Positions 57,225-64,000 of a stretch of DNA of 64,000 nucleotides are shown here, piece after piece. A model generated the notes under the pieces. That model had not been told where the DNA came from. It searched no databases and saw nothing but the letters and a program-made list of their open reading frames with translations. How positions within the stretch are numbered: position 1 is the stretch's first letter; every line of letters starts with the position of its first letter. The translations under genes and the position numbers were made by a program. Source of the DNA: Gemmatimonadota bacterium (GTDB lineage: Bacteria; Gemmatimonadota; Gemmatimonadetes; Gemmatimonadales; GWC2-71-9); NCBI GenBank assembly GCA_016704275.1, contig JADJAK010000005.1, forward strand, positions 124,001 to 188,000, given 5' to 3'.

Positions 57225-57736
57225 CGCGCGTGGTGCCCGTGGTCGTGACCTACCTCGAGATGCGCACACCGCCGGCTGCCCCGCTCGTTGGAGACCCTCC
57301 CGGTGTCACGCTGGTGCGTGTCATGCCACCCGAGGCCGCAGAGGCGGCAGCCCGACTCTATCGCGCCGTGGGCGGTGCGTGGCACTGGCGTGATCGGTTG
57401 GCGTGGGCGCCGTCGGATTGGGCCGCCGCGCTGCATGCGCCGGCCGTCGAACTCTGGGTCGCGCGCCGTGGTCCCGTCGAACTCGGCTACGTGGAGTTGG
57501 CACCATCCGGATCGGCCATGGAGATTCGGTACTTCGGGCTGGTGCCCGAGGCGATGGGGCAGGGGCTGGGACGCTGGTTGCTGCACCGCACCATTGCGCT
57601 GGCCTGGGCCACCGCGCCGAGCCGCGTCATCCTGAACACCTGTACCCTCGACGGTCCGGCGGCGTTGCCGAACTATCTGGCCCGTGGCTTCACCATCGTC
57701 CGCGAAGAGCATCAACTGCGGGAATTGCCGACATGA
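57221..57736 (+). CDS. GNAT family N-acetyltransferase
   Basis: This 171-residue protein has a GNAT fold. The acetyl-CoA loop is EAMGQGLGRWLLHRTI (Q/R-x-x-G-x-G/A), preceded by strand MEIRYFGLVPE. The tail has VILNTCTLDGPAALPNYLAR followed by GFTIVRE, the classical end of the domain. The N-terminal part (VVVTYLEMRTPPAAPL and RLYRAVGGAWHWRDRL) is typical of small GNATs annotated as putative acetyltransferases. The substrate is unknown. The ATG overlaps the fahA stop and its stop overlaps the pdxH ATG. Confidence 0.88.
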   Translation: MTRVVPVVVTYLEMRTPPAAPLVGDPPGVTLVRVMPPEAAEAAARLYRAVGGAWHWRDRLAWAPSDWAAALHAPAVELWVARRGPVELGYVELAPSGSAMEIRYFGLVPEAMGQGLGRWLLHRTIALAWATAPSRVILNTCTLDGPAALPNYLARGFTIVREEHQLRELPT

Positions 57737-58371
57737 ATCTCGCCGACCTGCGCCGCGACTACGCGCGCGCCGATCTGGATATTGCCGATACCGATCCCGA
57801 TCCCTACGCCCAGTTCCGGCGCTGGTTCACCGAAGCCGAAGCGGCCAAGTTGCTCGAGCCGAACGCGATGACACTGGCGACGGCGACCGCCGACGGTCGG
57901 CCGAGTGCGCGGATCGTGTTGCTCAAAGGGATCTCCGAGCTGGGCTTCGTCTTCTTCACCGACTATCGCTCCCGCAAGGCGCGCGAACTCGATGCCAATC
58001 CGCACGCGGCACTCGCCTTCCATTGGGGCGAGTTGGAGCGGCAAGTGCGCGTGGTGGGCCGCGTCGAGCGCATCCCTGCGTCCGAGTCGATGGCGTACTT
58101 CCTGAGCAGACCGGTCGGCTCGCAGGTTGGCGCCTGGGCATCGCTGCAGAGCGCCCTGCTCGAAGACCGCGCCTTGCTCATGGAAAAGGTGAGCGAGCTG
58201 GTCAAGCACTTTCAGACGACGCCGATTTCGTGGCCGAGTCACTGGGGCGGCTACCGCGTGGTGCCGTCCGAGATCGAGTTCTGGCAGGGGCGGCCCAATC
58301 GGCTGCATGATCGGATCCTCTACACCTCATCCCCGGAGTCTGGATGGCAGCGCGTCCGTCTTTCGCCTTGA
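57733..58371 (+). CDS. pdxH: Pyridoxamine 5'-phosphate oxidase
   Basis: PdxH oxidises pyridoxine/pyridoxamine phosphate to PLP with FMN. The 212-residue product has PDPYAQFRRWFTEAEAA and EPNAMTLATATADGRPSARI near the start, LKGISELGFVFFTDYRSRKA for FMN binding, and the C-terminal signature SHWGGYRVVPSEIEFWQGRP with RLHDRI. The family match is complete. PLP is used by GlyA in the same window, but this gene is placed in the fahA operon. The last 28 bases overlap the S9 peptidase gene. Confidence 0.95.
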   Translation: MNLADLRRDYARADLDIADTDPDPYAQFRRWFTEAEAAKLLEPNAMTLATATADGRPSARIVLLKGISELGFVFFTDYRSRKARELDANPHAALAFHWGELERQVRVVGRVERIPASESMAYFLSRPVGSQVGAWASLQSALLEDRALLMEKVSELVKHFQTTPISWPSHWGGYRVVPSEIEFWQGRPNRLHDRILYTSSPESGWQRVRLSP

Positions 58372-60725
58372 TCGCCCTCGTGGTGTCCGCTGTGCCGCTC
58401 TCGGCCCAGCAGTTCCAGCTCGACATCCCGTCGATCATGCGCGGGCCCGAGACGGTGGGGCGTGAGCCAACCGGCATCCAGTGGACGCCGGATTCGCGGT
58501 GGATCCACTTCTCGTGGTTGCCGCCGGGGAGCGACTGGCGAGCCACGACCGAGAGCTACCGCGTCCGTGCCGAAGCGGGAGCCGTCCCCGAGAAGCTCAC
58601 GCGGGCGCAGGTGGATTCGTTCGCCCCATTGTTCGCCACCGGTCCGCTGTCGCGTGACGGGAAGCGCCGCCTCCTCGCCATTCGCGGCGACCTCTGGATC
58701 GCGACGCTCGCCACCGGCGTGCGCCGACAGCTGACCAGCACGGCGCAGGCCGAACAGGCCCTCGGTTGGTCCACCGATGACACGCGCATCTTCTACCGCG
58801 TGGGCGACAACGCCTATGCCTTCCGACTCGCCGACGGCTATGTCGAGCAACTCACCGACATCCGGCTTGCGCCGCCGAGTGCGGCAGACAGTGCGGGCCG
58901 GCCAGCGCCGCCCTCCGCGCAACGCACGCAGCTCGAGCGCGATCAGCGCGACCTCTTTCAAGTCATCCGTGACCGCACCTTCGGCGATTCGGCCGGTGGT
59001 CGTGGTGGTGCAGGACGCGGCGGGGCGGGACGTGGCGGCGCCGGGCAAGCCGCAGCGACCGGGCTCCGACCGATCACCCTGGCGCGCGGTGAATCGCTGC
59101 GCAGCATGTGGCTCTCGCCGCGGGGTAGCCACGCACTCATCACTGTCGGCACCAGCGCGACGCCCCAAGCGACGACGATGCCGGTCTGGATCACGGCATC
59201 GGGGTATGTCGAGCAGCGGCCGGGCCGCAGCAAGGTGGGCGACGCGATCGGTCGTTCGCGGATGGCGATGCTCGACTTGGCGACGGGGCGTGCCACCTGG
59301 CTCCGGCCGATCGCCAGCGACAGCAGCGGGATGTACTCCACCCTGACGTCGTGGGGCTGGAATGACGCCGGCACATCGGCGCTGATCGTGGCCGGCACGG
59401 CCGACTACAACACGCGCATCATCTCGCGGGTCGACGCCGACTCCGCGCGACTGACCCCGATCGAGACGCTGCGCGATTCCGCCTGGGTCGGCGGACCGTG
59501 CAGCGGCTGCGGCGGCTGGCTGCCGGGCACGCTCGGGCTCTGGTGGGTGAGCGAGGCTGATGGCTGGGCGCAGCTGTACACCCAACAGGCCGATGGTACC
59601 GCGCGCAAGCAGCTGACGCAGGGGCAGTGGGAGGTGTTCGACGTGGCGATCTCGCCCGACCGGACGCGCTTCCAGATGCACACCTCCGAGGGCTCGCGCT
59701 ACGAGCGCCACTTCTGGACCATGGCCCTCGACGGTTCGGCGCGGACGCGCTACACCGCGGCGAAGGGCGGACATCAGGTCGTGGTCTCGCCCGACGGCAA
59801 GTGGTTGGCCGATGTTGCGTCGAGCAGCAACACGCCGCCTGAACTCTTCCTGCAATCGGCCAAGCCGATGGCGAGTGCCGCGCGGCTGACCACCTCACCG
59901 ACAGCCGAGTGGCGCGCCGCGAAGTGGATCGCGCCGGCGATCGTCGAGATTCCGGCGAGCGATGGCGCCAAGGTGCCGGCCCGCATCTACCGCCCGGAGC
60001 AGATGGGGGCGACGTCGAATGGCGCGGCGGTGATCTTCGTCCACGGCGCCGGCTATCTGCAGAACGTGCACGAGTACTGGTCCACCTATTCGCGCGAATA
60101 CCAGTTCCACCACCTGCTCGCGTCGAAGGGCTACATCGTGCTCGACCTCGACTACCGCGGGTCGGCAGGGCAGGGTCGGGACTGGCGCACCGCGATCTAT
60201 CGCCACATGGGCGGCCGCGATCTCGAGGATCAGGTCGACGCCTCGCGCTGGCTCCGCACGCAGGGGATCGAGGCGGAACGGATCGGCATCTATGGTGGTT
60301 CCTACGGCGGCTTCATCACGCTGATGGCGCTCTTCACGCGGGCCGACTATTTCGGCGCCGGCGCGGCACTGCGGTCGGTGACCGATTGGGCGCACTACAA
60401 CCACGGCTATACCGCGCAGATCCTCAACGAGCCGCAGGACGACACCACGGCGTATCGACGCTCGTCGCCGATCTACTTCGCCGACGGCCTCAAGGATCCG
60501 CTGCTGATGGCGCATGGCATGGTCGACGCCAACGTGCAGTTCCAGGACATCGTCCGCCTCTCGCAGCGGCTCATCGAGCTCGGGAAGACGCGCTGGGAGC
60601 TGGCCGTCTATCCGGTGGAGGATCACGGCTTCGTGCGCCCCGACTCCTGGACCGACGAGTATCGGCGCATCCTCGACCTCTTCGATCGCTGGCTGCCGAA
60701 GGGCAGCGCGGGCCAGCGTGACTGA
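58344..60725 (+). CDS. Secreted S9 family (DPP-IV-like) serine peptidase
   Basis: This is a 793-residue peptidase. The signal peptide is SFALIALVVSAVPLSAQQ. Residues about 30-530 form a DPP-IV-type beta propeller, with an Arg/Gly-rich insertion around residues 215-235 (repeated GRGGA). The alpha/beta-hydrolase domain has the nucleophile Ser653 in IGIYGGSYGGFITLM, Asp728 in HGMVDANVQ and His761 in VEDHGF, so the triad is intact. It should release dipeptides or oligopeptides in the periplasm. The ATG overlaps pdxH by 28 bases; this start gives a well-formed signal peptide. The end overlaps the CDF gene. Confidence 0.9.
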   Translation: MAARPSFALIALVVSAVPLSAQQFQLDIPSIMRGPETVGREPTGIQWTPDSRWIHFSWLPPGSDWRATTESYRVRAEAGAVPEKLTRAQVDSFAPLFATGPLSRDGKRRLLAIRGDLWIATLATGVRRQLTSTAQAEQALGWSTDDTRIFYRVGDNAYAFRLADGYVEQLTDIRLAPPSAADSAGRPAPPSAQRTQLERDQRDLFQVIRDRTFGDSAGGRGGAGRGGAGRGGAGQAAATGLRPITLARGESLRSMWLSPRGSHALITVGTSATPQATTMPVWITASGYVEQRPGRSKVGDAIGRSRMAMLDLATGRATWLRPIASDSSGMYSTLTSWGWNDAGTSALIVAGTADYNTRIISRVDADSARLTPIETLRDSAWVGGPCSGCGGWLPGTLGLWWVSEADGWAQLYTQQADGTARKQLTQGQWEVFDVAISPDRTRFQMHTSEGSRYERHFWTMALDGSARTRYTAAKGGHQVVVSPDGKWLADVASSSNTPPELFLQSAKPMASAARLTTSPTAEWRAAKWIAPAIVEIPASDGAKVPARIYRPEQMGATSNGAAVIFVHGAGYLQNVHEYWSTYSREYQFHHLLASKGYIVLDLDYRGSAGQGRDWRTAIYRHMGGRDLEDQVDASRWLRTQGIEAERIGIYGGSYGGFITLMALFTRADYFGAGAALRSVTDWAHYNHGYTAQILNEPQDDTTAYRRSSPIYFADGLKDPLLMAHGMVDANVQFQDIVRLSQRLIELGKTRWELAVYPVEDHGFVRPDSWTDEYRRILDLFDRWLPKGSAGQRD

Positions 60726-61605
60726 CGCCAAGCCGCCGCAGCGCGAGGGGATCGGGACCGCGCGCCTCGGCGTGCTCGTCAACCTGATGCTGGCGATCTT
60801 CAAGGGACTCGCCGGCATCCTGGGCAATTCCTACGCGCTGATCGCCGATGCCGTCGAGTCGGTCGCCGACATCGCCGGCGGGCTGGTGGTGTGGGGCGGC
60901 CTCTCGGTCGCCGCACGGGACGCCGACCACGACCACCCGTACGGCCACGGCAAGGCGGAGCCGCTCGCGACCGCCGCCGTCGGCCTGATGCTGCTCGGCG
61001 CCGCGCTCGGCATCATGCTCGAGGCAGTGCGCGAGATGCTGATTCCCCATCGCCCGCCCGCCCCCTTCACGCTCGCGGTGCTGGTCGGTGTCGTCATCGT
61101 GAAGGAGACGCTCTTCCGCCGGGTGCTTCGCGCCGCTGCGGTCGACAACAGTGGGACGGTACATGCCGACGCGTGGCACCATCGCAGCGACGCGATCACC
61201 TCTGGAGCAGCGTTCGTCGGCATCTCCGCCGCACTGGTCGGCGGCAAGGGGTGGGAGTGGTGCGACGAGGCCGCCGCGATCGTGGCCGCGTTCGTCATTC
61301 TGGCGAATGGCGTCCGAATCATTCGCCCCGCCATTCACGAGCTGATGGACGGCGCGCCAGAGGAGAAGTTCCTCGCGGCCGTCTCGCAGGCGGCGATGGA
61401 GACGCCAGGGGTGCGCCACATCGAGAAGCTCCGCGCCCGACGCGTCGGCACGCAGTTCGACGTCGATCTCCACGTGCAGGGCGATCCCGCGCTCACGCTG
61501 CACGAGGCGCACATCCTCAGCGGGATCGTGAAGGGTCGCATCCGGAGTTCGGTGCCGGCGGTGTGTCATGTGCTGGTCCACATGGAGCCGTACGAACCGC
61601 AATGA
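60718..61605 (+). CDS. Cation diffusion facilitator family transporter
   Basis: This 295-residue metal/proton antiporter has about five to six membrane helices. In TM2, ALIADAVESVADIAG carries Glu47 and Asp51, and in TM5, HADAWHHRSDAITS carries His154 and Asp158, the H/D-x3-D pairs that bind the transported divalent metal. Between TM2 and TM3 lies DHDHPYGHGKAEPL, the family cytoplasmic signature. The C-terminal cytoplasmic domain (VSQAAMETPGVRHIEKLRAR, FDVDLHVQGD) is the dimerisation module. Zinc or iron/manganese specificity cannot be fixed. GTG 60718 lies inside the end of the S9 gene. Confidence 0.9.
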   Translation: MTDAKPPQREGIGTARLGVLVNLMLAIFKGLAGILGNSYALIADAVESVADIAGGLVVWGGLSVAARDADHDHPYGHGKAEPLATAAVGLMLLGAALGIMLEAVREMLIPHRPPAPFTLAVLVGVVIVKETLFRRVLRAAAVDNSGTVHADAWHHRSDAITSGAAFVGISAALVGGKGWEWCDEAAAIVAAFVILANGVRIIRPAIHELMDGAPEEKFLAAVSQAAMETPGVRHIEKLRARRVGTQFDVDLHVQGDPALTLHEAHILSGIVKGRIRSSVPAVCHVLVHMEPYEPQ

Positions 61606-62912
61606 GCCTCGTGGCGGAAGTCGCCGACCGCCTCACGGCGTTGACCGCGGATGGGGAGAGCTGCCTCGTCGCCGTCTCGGGCGGTCCGGACTCGATCGCG
61701 CTTCTCGACCTGTTGCATCGCGGCGCGACACTGCACCGGCGCACCTTGGCGGTTGGCCACGTCGATCATGGCATCGCGAAGGAGAGCACCACAGTGGCCG
61801 AGTCGGTCGCACGGGCGGCCAGCGCTCGCGGTCTTCGCTGCTTCACCACGACGCTGCACCTCGACGCCGGAACGACCGAGACGAAGGCGCGGCTGGCCAG
61901 GCGGGCGGCGCTTCGCGAGCTGGCCGCCGAGGCCGGAGCTCCCGTGATTGTGTTGGCGCACCACGCCGACGACCAGGCGGAGACCGTGCTCCTTCGACTC
62001 CTTCGGGGGAGTGGTCCGGCCGGACTGGCGGGGATGGCCGCTCGGAATGGGCCATGGGTCAGGCCGCTGCTCGAACTCCCCCGAGAGCGCCTGGCGGCGC
62101 ATCTGGCGGCGGAAGGGATCGAGGCGTGGCAGGACCCCGCCAACCGCGACGTCCGCCATCTCCGCTCCTGGCTTCGGGGAGAGGTCCTCCCGGCGGTTGC
62201 CGCACGCCTTCCGGATGTCCGTGAGCGGCTACTCACCGCAGCTTGGCAGGCGCGCGACGCCCGAACGGGGTGGGACCAGCTGCTGGACCAGCTGCCGGAG
62301 TTGGCGTTGACCGCCGAGCCGGCGGGCTTTTCCGTTGCCGCCCCCCTCCTCCGGGGGTATCGTTCGGCGTTGCGACATGCGGTGGTGGCAGCCCTCGGCC
62401 GACGGTGCGGGGTGCCCCTCGGGGCCCGGCGCTTGGCGGCCGTGGATCGGCTGTTGTCGGGCCGCGACGCGCGGATTCGATTGGCGGCTGGCCTCGAGGC
62501 GGAACTCGCCTTCGGACGGCTGGCATTTCGTCTCCCGGCGGGCCCCGCACCGGAATGGGTAACTCTGGGGCAGGGGGCGGGTATCACCTTCGGACCGCTC
62601 ACGCTCCGCGCCGCGCTGGCACCGGCACCCGTGCTGGTTCGGGAGGGGTGGTCGACCGCGATGGACCCCGGACAGTACACGGTTCGGGCGTGGCACTCGG
62701 GGGACCGGATTCGTCCCCTTGGGGGTCGAGGCCATCGCCAGGTCTCGGTGCTGCTCCGCGAGGCCCGGATCGCTCCCGGTCGTCGCAGTCATTGGCCGGT
62801 CGTCGTCGATGCGGACGCGACCATTGTCTGGGTGCCGGGCATCTGCCGATCGGATGCCCGCATCCCCACGGAAGGAACCGAGGCGCTCTGTGCCCACGCA
62901 GCTTTCGCCTGA
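61602..62912 (+). CDS. tilS: tRNA(Ile)-lysidine synthetase TilS
   Basis: TilS attaches lysine to C34 of tRNA-Ile2 so that it reads AUA. The 436-residue protein has the PP-loop SGGPDS at residues 26-31 in LVAVSGGPDSIALLDLL, then VGHVDHGIAKEST, ETKARLARRAALRELA and IVLAHHADDQAETVLLRLLR, the typical TilS catalytic block. The C-terminal domain (YTVRAWHSGDRIRPLGGRGH, VSVLLREARIAPGRRSHWPV) is the TilS-C substrate domain. The ATG overlaps the CDF stop. It stands in the conserved tilS-hpt-ftsH order. Confidence 0.94.
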   Translation: MSLVAEVADRLTALTADGESCLVAVSGGPDSIALLDLLHRGATLHRRTLAVGHVDHGIAKESTTVAESVARAASARGLRCFTTTLHLDAGTTETKARLARRAALRELAAEAGAPVIVLAHHADDQAETVLLRLLRGSGPAGLAGMAARNGPWVRPLLELPRERLAAHLAAEGIEAWQDPANRDVRHLRSWLRGEVLPAVAARLPDVRERLLTAAWQARDARTGWDQLLDQLPELALTAEPAGFSVAAPLLRGYRSALRHAVVAALGRRCGVPLGARRLAAVDRLLSGRDARIRLAAGLEAELAFGRLAFRLPAGPAPEWVTLGQGAGITFGPLTLRAALAPAPVLVREGWSTAMDPGQYTVRAWHSGDRIRPLGGRGHRQVSVLLREARIAPGRRSHWPVVVDADATIVWVPGICRSDARIPTEGTEALCAHAAFA

Positions 62913-63453
62913 GATGCAGCGCCGCGCAGGCGGTCACGCTCTCCGCGTCGTCTTCGACGAGGCGACGATCGCCGACCGGGTGCGCGAACTGGGGCACGAG
63001 ATCACGGCCGCCTATCCCGAGGGCGAGTTGCTGGTCCTCGGCCTGCTCAAGGGAAGCTTCATCTTCCTGAGCGACCTGGTCCGGCAGATCGACCGCCCGC
63101 TGCATCTCGACTTCCTGGTGGCGTCGTCCTATGGCACGGGGACGGTCTCGAGTGGCACCGTGCGCCTGCTCTACGATCCGGAAACGCCGCTCGAAGGAAA
63201 GCACATCGTCATTGTCGAGGACATCATCGACAGCGGCCGCACGATGCTGAAGCTGCTCGGCCTGTTGCAGGCACGGAATCCGGCCTCCGTCGCGGTCTGT
63301 TCGTTGCTGGACAAGAAGCTGCTCCCGACCCCGATCCCCGAGTTGCGGTGGGTCGGATTCACGGCACCCCCGGCGTTCCTCGTGGGCTACGGCCTCGACC
63401 ATGCCGAAGATTTTCGCCACCTCCCGTTCATCGGTGACCTGACTGATGGCTGA
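62890..63453 (+). CDS. hpt: Hypoxanthine phosphoribosyltransferase
   Basis: Hpt salvages hypoxanthine/guanine to IMP/GMP. The 187-residue product carries the PRPP-binding signature VIVEDIIDSGRT (about 107-118) and the blocks LLKGSFIFLSDLVRQI and FLVASSYGTGTVSSG of the family flexible loop, ending with FLVGYGLDHAEDFRHLPFIG. I prefer GTG 62890 because GAGG lies six bases upstream; ATG 62914, just after the tilS stop, is the alternative and would shorten it by eight residues. The end overlaps ftsH. Confidence 0.92.
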   Translation: MPTQLSPEMQRRAGGHALRVVFDEATIADRVRELGHEITAAYPEGELLVLGLLKGSFIFLSDLVRQIDRPLHLDFLVASSYGTGTVSSGTVRLLYDPETPLEGKHIVIVEDIIDSGRTMLKLLGLLQARNPASVAVCSLLDKKLLPTPIPELRWVGFTAPPAFLVGYGLDHAEDFRHLPFIGDLTDG

Positions 63454-64000
63454 TCGCAACGTTCCCCGTCCCCCGTCCACTGGCTGGGGCAACCTGAGCA
63501 AGACCCTCGCGTTCTGGGCGCTCATCGCGGTGCTCTTCATCGCGCTCTTCCAGTACATGGGGAAGCAGCGCTCGCCGAGCGAGTTCACCTACACGGAGTT
63601 CACGCGGCAGCTGGCCGGCGGGAACATCGCGAAGGCGGACGTCGTCGAGGGCGAGATGATCAAGGGCGAGTTCCGCACCGCCGTGACCCAGGATGGGCGC
63701 CCGGTGAAGGAATTCACGGTCCTCCTCCCGGTGAAGGACTCCGAGGCGCTGATCACGCGCCTCGAGGACGCCGGCGTCGCGGTCACCGCCTCGAAGACCA
63801 AGAACGGCCTCTCGGTGCTCCTCATCACGGCGCTGCCGTGGGTCGTCATCATCGGCCTCTGGTGGTTCCTCTTCCGGCAGATGCAGGCCGGCGGCAACCG
63901 CGCGTTCGCGTTCGGCAAGTCGAAGGCGAAGCTGCTCACCGGCGACACGCCGAAGCTGACCTTCGCCGACGTGGCCGGCGCCGACGAGGCGAAGGTCGAG
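63446..64000 (+). CDS. ftsH: ATP-dependent zinc metalloprotease FtsH, N-terminal fragment
   Basis: The first 185 codons of FtsH are present before the window ends. Visible are TM1 (LAFWALIAVLFIALFQYM), the periplasmic domain (SEFTYTEFTRQLAGGNIAKA) and TM2 (VLLITALPWVVIIGLWWFLF). After these come FRQMQAGGNRAFAFGKSKAK and TFADVAGADEAKVE, the classical approach to the AAA+ module. FtsH degrades membrane proteins and some regulators. The ATG overlaps the hpt stop. Walker A, SRH and HEXGH motifs lie beyond the window. Confidence 0.94.
   Translation, partial: MADRNVPRPPSTGWGNLSKTLAFWALIAVLFIALFQYMGKQRSPSEFTYTEFTRQLAGGNIAKADVVEGEMIKGEFRTAVTQDGRPVKEFTVLLPVKDSEALITRLEDAGVAVTASKTKNGLSVLLITALPWVVIIGLWWFLFRQMQAGGNRAFAFGKSKAKLLTGDTPKLTFADVAGADEAKVE

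Overview
The window is dense, GC-rich bacterial chromosome of ordinary housekeeping character. The likely source is a Gram-negative, aerobic heterotroph of the Gemmatimonadota or a close relative. I infer this from the very high third-position GC, frequent GTG starts, a TonB-dependent receptor, a GmhB heptose phosphatase (LPS core), a DUF5916 outer-membrane protein, lipoproteins, secreted M28 and S9 peptidases, and a serine/threonine kinase fused to TPR repeats. No 16S rRNA gene is present, so the phylum assignment is an inference.

Layout. 1-813: purH (partial) and purN on the minus strand, divergent from a DUF5916 protein (960-3584). 3589-8538: an overlapping minus-strand operon of BON protein, valS, lipoprotein and gmhB. 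8617-16117: thrS, thiolase, 3-hydroxybutyryl-CoA dehydrogenase, leucine-type dehydrogenase, rpiB, glyA and a small Minf_1886-like protein, with heptamer repeats in the gaps around the acyl-CoA and amino-acid genes. 16234-23675: M28 peptidase, then nnr, a propeller lipoprotein and thiL (all frame-broken), intact eno, and a frame-broken ftsB-like gene, ended by a strong hairpin shared with a convergent tRNA-Met. 23970-32762: a PAS histidine kinase, a TonB receptor, three related propeller genes (two broken), a lipoprotein, and a tandem pseudokinase-like membrane protein. 32794-40011: a secreted FlgD-Ig-type protein, divergent from a Ser/Thr kinase-TPR protein, then two small secreted proteins divergent from each other across a 9-bp dyad.

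40097-54039 is one long operon of the MoxR/Bat type: VWA membrane protein, caspase-like C13-fold protein, TPR protein with a gluzincin-type HELAH motif, DUF4159, MoxR ATPase, DUF58, BatA-type VWA protein and a large DUF4175-like protein. It is probably an envelope quality-control or stress system in which MoxR remodels partners of the VWA proteins. A hairpin follows, then a FliA/WhiG-type sigma factor gene.

55048-64000 is a chain of nine genes joined by eight start/stop overlaps: unknown protein, fumarylacetoacetase, GNAT, pdxH, S9 peptidase, cation efflux protein, tilS, hpt and ftsH (partial). The tilS-hpt-ftsH order is widely conserved; the front part appears to be a lineage-specific addition.

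Single-base frame disruptions are unusually common, densest at about 18.3-21.8 kb and 28.4-29.65 kb. They may be sequencing or assembly errors, because essential-type genes such as thiL and ftsB are affected while eno beside them is intact. The most interesting element for novelty is the tandem double pseudokinase-like protein at 31677-32762.
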